Shown: positions 7,834 through 14,667 of the stretch, piece after piece
How positions within the stretch are numbered: the stretch's first letter is position 1
How the letters are laid out: the number at the start of each line of letters is the position of its first letter
DNA from: UBA1402 sp964575345
GTDB lineage: Bacteria > Bacteroidota > Bacteroidia > Bacteroidales > UBA1402
Assembly: GCA_964575345.1 (NCBI GenBank)
Contig: CAZNQD010000004.1
Location: 10,011 to 74,010 of the forward strand
Direction: 5' to 3'
DNA: 64,000 nt
Program-made: the position numbers and the translations under genes
The notes under the pieces: model-generated
What the model saw: the letters and a program-made list of their open reading frames with translations, nothing else
Databases searched by the model: none
Told to the model about the DNA's origin: nothing

Positions 7834-9762
7834 ATGGGAACCTTCCAAAAAACCGACTGGCTGCCCGTTACCAAAAAAGAGATGGAACTCAGAGGGTGGG
7901 AACAAGCCGACGTCGTCTTGTTTACAGGCGATGCTTATGTGGATCACCCCTCTTTTGGGGCCGCCGTAGCCGGGCGTCTGCTCGAAGCCTGCGGAATGAA
8001 GGTTGCCATCGTGCCTCAACCCGACTGGAGAGGAGATCATCGCGACTTCACCAAAATGGGGAAACCACGTTACTTTTTCGCCATTTCGGCCGGCTGCATG
8101 GATTCCATGGTCAACCGCTATACCGCCAACAAACGCCTGCGTTCCGACGATGCCTATACTGCCGGCGGACTGCCGGGAGCCCGTCCCGACTATACTACCA
8201 TCACTTACGCCAACATTCTGAAAAAGCTCTATCCCGAAGTCCCTATAGTGATTGGAGGTATAGAAGCCTCCATGCGCAGGCTAAGCCATTACGATTACTG
8301 GTCTGAACGGCTTATGCCCGGCATCCTGGTCGACAGCAGGGCAGATTTACTGGTCTACGGCATGGGCGAAAAACCCCTGAAAGAAATTGCTGAATTATTG
8401 TTGTCCGGAGCTCCCTTCGAAGCCCTGCAAGAACTCAGGCAAGTCGCTTTTCTGAGGCCGGCAAGCACCGAAAAAGATAATGAAAGGCCATCCGGAATAA
8501 AACTGCATGCGCACGAAGCCTGCCTGAACAGCAAACGCAAACAAGCCGAAAATTTTCGCATCATTGAGGAAGAATCCAACAAAATGGAAGCCTCTGTCCT
8601 GATACAAGCCGTCGGTAAAATGGAAATTGTGGTCAACCCGCCCCATCCTCCCCTCAGCAGCGAGGAACTCGATGCCAGCTTTGAGTTACCCTATACCCGC
8701 CTGCCTCATCCCAAATACAAGGACAAGCCCATTCCGGCTTACGAAATGATCAAGTTTTCGGTCAATCTTCACCGGGGCTGTTTTGGAGGTTGCGCCTTTT
8801 GTGCCATAGCTGCCCATCAGGGCAAATTTGTGGTAAGCCGCAGCAAGGAATCGGTTTTGAAAGAAGTGAGCCTGCTGAGCCAAAGAAGCGATTTCAAAGG
8901 CTATCTGAGCGATTTAGGCGGCCCTTCGGCCAACATGTACCGCATGCAGGGACAAAACCTGGAAATATGCCAAAAATGTAAACGTAATTCCTGCCTTTTC
9001 CCGAAAATCTGTTTCAACCTCAACGTAGACCATCGCCCTTTGCTGGAATTATACCAGGCGGTTGATGCCTTGCCCGGCATAAAAAAAAGCGTTGTAAGCA
9101 GCGGTATTCGCTATGACCTGCTGCTACATTCTTCGCAACAAGCTTTAAAACCGGACAAAGCCGACCAGACCGCTATGCAAGAGGCTGCAGACAAAGACAG
9201 GGCTGCGTGGGAATACACTCGTCAACTGATCGAAAATCACGTGTCGGGGCGGCTTAAAGTAGCACCCGAGCATACCGAAAGCCGGGTGTTAAACTGCATG
9301 CGCAAACCCGCTTTCTCACAATTCGTTCAATTTAAAGAGATTTTTGAGAAAATCGAAAACCGTCGTTTGCACGAACTACAAAAAAACGAAAACCGCGAAA
9401 GCAAAGCCAAAGGGCGTCAGGAACTCATTCCCTACTTTATATCCTCTCATCCGGCCTGCAGCGAAGAAGATATGGCTGAATTAGCCGCCAAAACCAGAAC
9501 GCTTAATTTTAAACTGGAACAAATACAGGATTTCACCCCGACTCCCATGACCCCGGCAACGGAAATGTATTATACCGGCCTGGATCCCTATGCACTCAAA
9601 GCTGTTTATACAGCAAAAAGCAAAGAAGAAAAATTAGCTCAGCGTCAATATTTCTTTTGGTATCGTTCACAAGATAAGGCCCAGGTAATGAATGCACTCA
9701 AAAAGCTGAAGCGAGCCGATCTTATAGAAAAACTTTACGGGAAAAGACCGGGAAAAGTATAA
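7834..9762 (+). CDS. ygiQ: YgiQ family radical SAM protein
   Basis: A 642-residue YgiQ-type radical SAM protein of unknown reaction. An N-terminal B12-binding-like region (DVVLFTGDAYVDHPSFGAAV; VPQPDWRG) is followed by the cluster motif C-F-G-G-C-A-F-C (CxxxCxxC, ~residues 316-323). A YgiQ-specific Cys-rich segment (CQKCKRNSCLFPKIC) and a C-terminal FTPTPMTPATEMYYTG region follow. Length and motif order are normal for the family. It is the third gene of a tightly packed unit with the transporter and mutS2. Its 3' end overlaps that of the convergent rfbC by 28 bases, so no terminator can lie between them outside coding sequence. Confidence 0.95.
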   Translation: MGTFQKTDWLPVTKKEMELRGWEQADVVLFTGDAYVDHPSFGAAVAGRLLEACGMKVAIVPQPDWRGDHRDFTKMGKPRYFFAISAGCMDSMVNRYTANKRLRSDDAYTAGGLPGARPDYTTITYANILKKLYPEVPIVIGGIEASMRRLSHYDYWSERLMPGILVDSRADLLVYGMGEKPLKEIAELLLSGAPFEALQELRQVAFLRPASTEKDNERPSGIKLHAHEACLNSKRKQAENFRIIEEESNKMEASVLIQAVGKMEIVVNPPHPPLSSEELDASFELPYTRLPHPKYKDKPIPAYEMIKFSVNLHRGCFGGCAFCAIAAHQGKFVVSRSKESVLKEVSLLSQRSDFKGYLSDLGGPSANMYRMQGQNLEICQKCKRNSCLFPKICFNLNVDHRPLLELYQAVDALPGIKKSVVSSGIRYDLLLHSSQQALKPDKADQTAMQEAADKDRAAWEYTRQLIENHVSGRLKVAPEHTESRVLNCMRKPAFSQFVQFKEIFEKIENRRLHELQKNENRESKAKGRQELIPYFISSHPACSEEDMAELAAKTRTLNFKLEQIQDFTPTPMTPATEMYYTGLDPYALKAVYTAKSKEEKLAQRQYFFWYRSQDKAQVMNALKKLKRADLIEKLYGKRPGKV

Positions 9763-10295
9763 GCCTCTTTCAACAAAGGAGCTTGAGCGTCTTTGGGAGA
9801 TAAGATGAGTTCAGCGGCCGGAATGGTCCAGGGTATACCCAGTTCGGGATCGGCGTAAAAAAGACGGCCTTCAGCCTGAGGAGCATAGACATTGTCCACT
9901 TTATAGGTAAATACCGCTTCGGGGCTCAACACCAGAAAGCCATGCGCAAAGCCCCTGGGAATAAAAAATTGTTTTTTGTTCTCCTCCGAGAGCTCCACGG
10001 CTACGTATTGGCCAAAATGCGGGGAATGCTGCCTCAAATCCACAGCCACATCCAGCACTCTGCCTAAAATAACCCGTACCAGTTTGGCCTGGGAATATTC
10101 CCCTTTTTGAAAATGCAAACCTCTCAGTACTCCTCGTGTTGATTTGGATTCATTATCCTGTATAAACCGAAGTTTACCAATGTGTTGTTCAAATAGCTCT
10201 TGTTTGAAAACTTCCGAAAAATAGCCCCGGGCATCGTTATAGACTTTGGGTTCGATCACCCACACACCGGGTATGGCTTGTTCTGTAAATTTCAT
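9735..10295 (-). CDS. rfbC: dTDP-4-dehydrorhamnose 3,5-epimerase
   Basis: A 186-residue cupin enzyme that epimerises dTDP-4-keto-6-deoxyglucose at C3 and C5 on the way to dTDP-L-rhamnose. Motifs seen: GVWVIEPKVYNDARGYFSEV at the N-terminus, QDNESKSTRGVLRGLHFQKG with the catalytic His region, and FFIPRGFAHGFLVLS. I chose the ATG at 10295 because it matches the family N-terminus and its ATG overlaps the rfbB stop (ATGA). Its C-terminus overlaps ygiQ tail to tail by 28 bases. Last gene of rfbABC. Confidence 0.96.
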   Translation of the reverse strand: MKFTEQAIPGVWVIEPKVYNDARGYFSEVFKQELFEQHIGKLRFIQDNESKSTRGVLRGLHFQKGEYSQAKLVRVILGRVLDVAVDLRQHSPHFGQYVAVELSEENKKQFFIPRGFAHGFLVLSPEAVFTYKVDNVYAPQAEGRLFYADPELGIPWTIPAAELILSPKDAQAPLLKEAYTFPGLFP

Positions 10296-11404
10296 CGTTT
10301 GCTGTACATCCTTTCGTAATACTGTTGATAATCGCCCGAAGTAACATCGTTCACCCAATCCTGATGCTGAAGATACCATCGTATGGTTTTTTGTATGCCT
10401 TCTTCGAACTTGGTTTCGGGATACCAGCCCAACTCCTTGCCTATTTTGGCGGGATCGATGGCATAGCGCATATCGTGCCCCAGACGGTCGGCCACGTAGG
10501 TAATCAAATCGTAATTGATGCGGTCGATCCCGGTCTTTAGCACAGAACGGAATTCCGGTTCTTTTTCCATGATTTCACGAATGGAATCGATGGTCATTTT
10601 GACGATCCCGATGTTTTGCTTTTCGTTGTGTCCTCCCACGTTGTAGACCTCGCCGGGACGGCCTTTGCGTATTACCATTTCGATGGCTTTGCAGTGGTCT
10701 TCCACATAGAGCCAGTCGCGAACATTGGTTCCCTGCCCGTAAACCGGCAGGGATTTACCTTCGAGTATGTTCTTTATAATAAGCGGTATAAGCTTTTCGG
10801 GAAAATGATAGGGCCCGTAATTATTGGAGCAACGGGTGATGGTGGCAGGCATCTTATAGGTTTCCACATAGGCCTTGACAAAGAGGTCGGCACTGGTTTT
10901 CGAGGCACTGTAGGGACTGCGTGGGTCCAAGGGGGTTTGCTCTGTGAAATAGCCCTCTGCTCCAAGGCTTCCGTACACTTCGTCGGTAGAAACCTGATGG
11001 AAACGGACATTCTCTTTCCATACCGGATAACCATGTGAGTCTTTACCATTGGTCCAGGCTCTTTTGGCTTCGTCCAGCAAATTTTGTGTCCCCAGAATAT
11101 TGGTTTCCAAAAAAAGTTGGGGATTCTCGATACTGCGGTCTACATGGCTCTCTGCAGCAAAATTAACAACCACCTCTATGGGATAGCTCTCGAATAAATT
11201 CCGGACCAATGCCTGATCACAAATATTGCCTTTAACAAAAATGCAACATTTGCCGTCAACGTCTGCGGCAATGGTGCCGTAATTGCCGGCGTAGGTAAGG
11301 GCATCCAGCACTATCAGCTGAACTTCGGGATAATTGGCCAGCAGATATTTTACATAATTGGCTCCGATAAAGCCCGCACCGCCGGTCACCAGATAAGTTT
11401 TCAT
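10292..11404 (-). CDS. rfbB: dTDP-glucose 4,6-dehydratase
   Basis: A 370-residue short-chain dehydrogenase that converts dTDP-glucose to dTDP-4-keto-6-deoxyglucose. The NAD-binding TGGAGFIG sits near residue 7, the FAAESHVDRS motif is present, the VSTDEVYG segment supplies catalytic Asp/Glu, and the YSASK motif supplies the catalytic Tyr and Lys. CSNNYGPYHFPEKLIP is the substrate loop. It overlaps rfbA at its start and rfbC at its stop by 4 bases each (ATGA), so all three are translationally coupled. Confidence 0.97.
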   Translation of the reverse strand: MKTYLVTGGAGFIGANYVKYLLANYPEVQLIVLDALTYAGNYGTIAADVDGKCCIFVKGNICDQALVRNLFESYPIEVVVNFAAESHVDRSIENPQLFLETNILGTQNLLDEAKRAWTNGKDSHGYPVWKENVRFHQVSTDEVYGSLGAEGYFTEQTPLDPRSPYSASKTSADLFVKAYVETYKMPATITRCSNNYGPYHFPEKLIPLIIKNILEGKSLPVYGQGTNVRDWLYVEDHCKAIEMVIRKGRPGEVYNVGGHNEKQNIGIVKMTIDSIREIMEKEPEFRSVLKTGIDRINYDLITYVADRLGHDMRYAIDPAKIGKELGWYPETKFEEGIQKTIRWYLQHQDWVNDVTSGDYQQYYERMYSKR

Positions 11405-12261
11405 ACTAAAGAAAGAATGTATTGCCCGTAGGCTGTTTTGTTTAATTTTTCTCCCAGTTTTCGCAATTGTTCGCTGTCAATCCAACGATTACGCCAGGCG
11501 ATTTCTTCGATGCAGGACACGTAAAAACCCTGACGGTTTTGGATGGTGGCTACAAAATTGGAGGCTTCAAGCAAGCTGTCGCTGTTACCGGTGTCCAGCC
11601 AGGCAAAGCCGCGGCCAAACAATTCCACCTGCAAACTACCTTCGTCCAGATATACTTTGTTCAGGTCTGTAATTTCATACTCTCCTCTGGCCGAGGGTTT
11701 AAGATCAACAGCAAAACGAGTAACCCGCTCATCGTAAAAATATAAGCCGGGCACGGCGTAATTCGACTTTGGTTGAGCGGGTTTTTCTTCCAGAGACAAC
11801 ACCTTGCCGGTGTCGTCGAATTCGACCACACCGTAAGGACGGGGATCTTTCACATAATATCCGAAGATACAGGCTCCCTGTTTGAGAGCAACAGCACGTT
11901 TTAACATAGTAGAAAAGCCCTGACCGTAAAACAGGTTGTCACCTAAAATCAAACAGGCCGGTTCTCCATTTAAGAATTCCGCTCCCAGCACAAAAGCCTG
12001 AGCCAGGCCATTGGGCTGCTCCTGTACTTTGTATTGAAACGACATTCCCAGCGATTCTCCGCTGCCTAGTAATTCCCGGAACATAGGCAAGTCTCTTGGA
12101 GTTGAAATCACCAACACTTCGCGTATGCCGGCCAGCATGAGCGTAGACAGGGGATAATAAATCATGGGCTTGTCGTATACAGGCATGATTTGTTTGGAAA
12201 TAGCGATTGACAGAGGAAACAATCGGGTGGCGCTTCCGCCGGCTAGAATAATTCCTTTCAT
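11401..12261 (-). CDS. rfbA: Glucose-1-phosphate thymidylyltransferase
   Basis: A 286-residue nucleotidyltransferase making dTDP-glucose from glucose-1-phosphate and dTTP, the first committed step of the dTDP-sugar pathway. It has the signature GGSATRLFPLSIAISKQIMP, a LILGDNLFYG metal site and the EYEITDLNKVYL helix. The start at 12261 gives the canonical MKGIILAGG N-terminus; the in-frame ATG further upstream lies before the predicted transcription start. First gene of rfbABC. The reductase rfbD is not in this window. Confidence 0.96.
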   Translation of the reverse strand: MKGIILAGGSATRLFPLSIAISKQIMPVYDKPMIYYPLSTLMLAGIREVLVISTPRDLPMFRELLGSGESLGMSFQYKVQEQPNGLAQAFVLGAEFLNGEPACLILGDNLFYGQGFSTMLKRAVALKQGACIFGYYVKDPRPYGVVEFDDTGKVLSLEEKPAQPKSNYAVPGLYFYDERVTRFAVDLKPSARGEYEITDLNKVYLDEGSLQVELFGRGFAWLDTGNSDSLLEASNFVATIQNRQGFYVSCIEEIAWRNRWIDSEQLRKLGEKLNKTAYGQYILSLV

Positions 12262-12292
12262 TGCAGGGTTTTTAGGTTTTAGCAAGAAAACA

Positions 12293-12323
12293 CAAAGATA
12301 AGCATACACTTAAATATTGCAAA
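12293..12323 (-). promoter_or_regulatory. Promoter of rfbABC
   Basis: A complete Bacteroidota-type promoter on the minus strand: -33 TTTG at 12320-12323 and -7 TATCTTTG at 12293-12300, separated by 19 bases. The predicted transcript starts around 12286, 25 bases before the rfbA ATG. Confidence 0.65.
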
Positions 12324-12389
12324 CTTATGCTCTGGCTTTATTTCTTTTTTGAAGGAATGTTTCGCGCATATTTATTCCAATTTATTTCT

Positions 12390-12397
12390 TACATTTG
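12390..12397 (+). promoter_or_regulatory. Putative -7 box of mscL
   Basis: TACATTTG matches TAnnTTTG; about 100 bases of AT-rich leader precede the mscL ATG. No clear -33 TTTG is present. Confidence 0.4.
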
Positions 12398-12501
12398 TAT
12401 CAACGCAGCGAGTAAATTTAATGCTTACATCTTCGGCATTTATATCATTGTTTAAATCCTTATATTTAATTCTTTATTATTCACTCTTTATTTAAATTTT
12501 T

Positions 12502-12960
12502 ATGAGCTTTATCGGAGAATTTAAGAAGTTTGCCCTCAAAGGCAACGTGGTAGACATGGCTGTCGGTATTATTATCGGAGCTGCTTTTGGCAAGATTGTA
12601 TCCTCAGTGGTGGCTGATATCATCATGCCCCCCATTGGATTGTTGGTAGGTGGTGTTAATTTTACCGACCTGGCCTGGAAAATCAAACCCGAAACGCTGG
12701 ACGAACTGGGCAACGTAGTCGCCCCTGCGGTAACGTTGAATTACGGTAACTTTCTGCAAGTCACCCTCGATTTCCTGATTGTTGCTTTTGCCGTTTTTCT
12801 TCTGGTTAAATTCATCAACGAACTGGGCAAAAAAACAGAAGAACTTACCAGGAAAAAACAGGCTGAACAAACAGCAGCTCCTGCAGAACCTGCCAAACCG
12901 GTTATATCCAAAGAAGAAAGTTTATTAACCGAAATCCGCGATTTATTGGCTAAGAAATAA
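12502..12960 (+). CDS. mscL: Large-conductance mechanosensitive channel
   Basis: A 152-residue MscL that opens under membrane tension to release solutes on hypo-osmotic shock. The N-terminal amphipathic helix and first membrane helix (FALKGNVVDMAVGIIIGAAF) are canonical, as is the pore region DIIMPPIGLLVGG. The second membrane helix (LDFLIVAFAVFLLVKFIN) leads to a charged, Ala/Pro-containing linker and a short C-terminal bundle helix (EESLLTEIRDLLAK). It is a single gene, convergent with the queuosine-precursor transporter. Confidence 0.97.
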   Translation: MSFIGEFKKFALKGNVVDMAVGIIIGAAFGKIVSSVVADIIMPPIGLLVGGVNFTDLAWKIKPETLDELGNVVAPAVTLNYGNFLQVTLDFLIVAFAVFLLVKFINELGKKTEELTRKKQAEQTAAPAEPAKPVISKEESLLTEIRDLLAKK

Positions 12961-13007
12961 AGGAAGCCAGCCTGAATAAAGTCGAAATTCAAGAAACGGT
13001 GAAATCT

Positions 13008-13688
13008 TTATAAATCCTTAATTTTAAATGGATTGTACGAGATATTCTTATCAAAGACTTCGACTTGTTCCACTTTTTTCAGATAAACAACGATTCTTGA
13101 GGTCAAAGGCAATACAAGAATCTCATAAGCCGTCTTCATTCCTGTTTGAGTTAGTATCAGCATCAACAGGTCTGAAGGCGGCAATATGCCTGTAAAAGCT
13201 ATACTGAAAAACACCAAAGAATCCAGCCCCTCACCAGCCAGAGTGGATAACACAGCCCTTAGTGAAAAACGCCGCCCCTGATGACGCAATTTCATTTTAC
13301 TCATCACGAAAGCATTCAAAAAAGAACCGCACAAAAAAGCCACAAAACTGGCCAGAGTCAATCGCAATGTATTACCCAAAACCAGCGAAAAAGCCTCCTG
13401 ATGATGAAAATTAACAGAACCGGGCACATGAATGCTCAGCTGAAAAACGGCCACAGCCAGAAAATTCATCAAGAAACCGCTCCAGATAATTAATCTGGCT
13501 TTACGAAATCCCCAGACTTCGGAGATCAGGTCGTTGACTATATACGAAATGGGAAATATCAACAAGCCGGCAGTAGCTTCTATCGGGCCTAAGGCTATAG
13601 TTTTTTGCTCTACAATGTTGGCAACGATCAGGCAAACCGTAAAAAGCAGCCCGCAGAGCATGTAGGCTACAGACAATTGTCTTTTCAT
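13008..13688 (-). CDS. Queuosine precursor transporter (YhhQ/VUT family)
   Basis: A 226-residue inner membrane protein with about six helices, of the YhhQ family that imports queuosine precursors such as preQ0. Family marks visible are NIVEQKTIALGPIEATAGLLIFP, broken here by its variable start, then SYIVNDLISEVWGFRKAR and DSLVFFSIAF in the later half. I chose the ATG at 13688 because it fits the family N-terminus and lies just downstream of a -7 box. No queuosine synthesis gene is nearby, so the substrate is inferred from the family only. Confidence 0.85.
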   Translation of the reverse strand: MKRQLSVAYMLCGLLFTVCLIVANIVEQKTIALGPIEATAGLLIFPISYIVNDLISEVWGFRKARLIIWSGFLMNFLAVAVFQLSIHVPGSVNFHHQEAFSLVLGNTLRLTLASFVAFLCGSFLNAFVMSKMKLRHQGRRFSLRAVLSTLAGEGLDSLVFFSIAFTGILPPSDLLMLILTQTGMKTAYEILVLPLTSRIVVYLKKVEQVEVFDKNISYNPFKIKDL

Positions 13689-13726
13689 AATCTTGTTTTT
13701 AACGTGGTTCTCAAGTACACGGGCCG

Positions 13727-13734
13727 CAAAGGTA
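13727..13734 (-). promoter_or_regulatory. Putative -7 box of the queuosine-precursor transporter
   Basis: Minus-strand TACCTTTG matches TAnnTTTG, 38 bases before the ATG at 13688. It supports that start over longer in-frame ones. Confidence 0.45.
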
Positions 13735-13744
13735 AGAAATAAAT

Positions 13745-14599
13745 TTAAAATTGCTTTTCGGCCAGCAACAATTGTTCCGGACTGCCTATGTCCATCCATT
13801 TACAGGAACTCTGATCCATGCCCAGTATACTATATTTACGGGCTAAGCGCAAATAAACATCGGTGATGGAAAAAACACCTTCTTCCTCAATTAAAGGAAA
13901 AATGGAGGGTGAAAGACAATGTATGCCCATAAATCCCACAGGATGTAAGGCTTCTTCCTGCCTGGAAATTTTCTGTTCCCCGCTGAGCCTGTTTTCCCAA
14001 CCACAGAGTAAATTGTGTTGATTAAGCAGAAAACAACGATCCTTAAAATCATTCCGAACGGCCAGCACCGCCAGAGGATACTGCCCGCCGGTTTGAGCTT
14101 TAGGTAGAGTTTGGGGTTGAACCCGGTATTGAGATTGAGATTGAGTTTTAGGTTGGTGCTGAACCTGAATCGAAGATTGAGCCTGAACAGGAGGCTGAGC
14201 CTGAAAAGGAGCTGACATCAGGCTCAGCGCTTGTTCAGTAAACAATTTTAGGTTGATATCACTCAAAACATCGACGTTGTGTACCAAAAAAGCTCCGTCT
14301 TTTAAGAGAGCTGCCATTTTTTTCAAGCCCCCTCCGGTCTCGAGTAACAATTCCCTTTCGTCCGAAATATCAAAATTAAGGCCGGGCTTGCTCTTGGCAT
14401 AAAGCTCCAGAGCCTTTTCCACCTGGCCGGCAAAAGCGTGCACATTCACCACATATTCCCTGATACCGGCTTCGTACAGTTTATCCATTATCCGGTAAAG
14501 CATGGGACGTCCCTGTATACTGACCAGGGCTTTGGGTTTGTCCAGTGTATGCGGATACAAACGGGTACCTAAACCCGCGGCAAACAAGACTGCTTTCAT
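13745..14599 (-). CDS. MurU-like sugar-1-phosphate nucleotidyltransferase with a Gln-rich insertion
   Basis: A 284-residue nucleotidyltransferase. The N-terminal GLGTRLYPHTLDKPKAL is the nucleotide and sugar-phosphate signature; HNVDVLSDINL holds the metal-binding Asp, and WMDIGSPEQLL ends the catalytic fold. In Bacteroidota this family includes MurU, which makes UDP-MurNAc from MurNAc-1-phosphate in peptidoglycan recycling. An AmgK-like kinase gene about 3 kb upstream on the same strand supports that role. Residues ~131-174 form a Q-x-Q-x low-complexity insertion that splits the fold between the Asp loop and the LAVLAVRND strand. Other sugar-1-phosphates cannot be excluded. Confidence 0.82.
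   Translation of the reverse strand: MKAVLFAAGLGTRLYPHTLDKPKALVSIQGRPMLYRIMDKLYEAGIREYVVNVHAFAGQVEKALELYAKSKPGLNFDISDERELLLETGGGLKKMAALLKDGAFLVHNVDVLSDINLKLFTEQALSLMSAPFQAQPPVQAQSSIQVQHQPKTQSQSQYRVQPQTLPKAQTGGQYPLAVLAVRNDFKDRCFLLNQHNLLCGWENRLSGEQKISRQEEALHPVGFMGIHCLSPSIFPLIEEEGVFSITDVYLRLARKYSILGMDQSSCKWMDIGSPEQLLLAEKQF
14078..14209 (-). repeat. Degenerate hexanucleotide repeat coding for an alternating Gln-x tract
   Basis: About 132 bases inside the MurU-like gene in which nearly every second codon is CAA or CAG, giving a QAQ/QVQHQ/QSQSQ pattern. The 6-base period is visible in the DNA and keeps the reading frame on expansion or contraction. A similar tract occurs at 25043-25090. Confidence 0.75.
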
Positions 14600-14617
14600 T
14601 TTCGATGCATTAAAGGG

Positions 14618-14625
14618 CAAAGATA
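14618..14625 (-). promoter_or_regulatory. Putative -7 box of the MurU-like gene
   Basis: Minus-strand TATCTTTG matches TAnnTTTG, 18 bases before the ATG at 14599. It overlaps the downstream arm of the hairpin at 14622-14655; a TTTG at 14641-14644 is 4 bases too close to be a normal -33 element. Confidence 0.4.
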
Positions 14626-14655
14626 GGGAAACTTCCTTGCCAAAGTTTCCCTATC
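14622..14655 (-). terminator. Perfect 11-bp inverted repeat, probable terminator
   Basis: GATAGGGAAAC and GTTTCCCTATC pair perfectly around a 12-base loop, 12 bases downstream of the stop of the type IX secreted protein gene. The T-run after it is short and broken (TTTGCCCTTT), so termination may be partial. Confidence 0.55.
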
Positions 14656-14667
14656 CTGACGAAAAGC

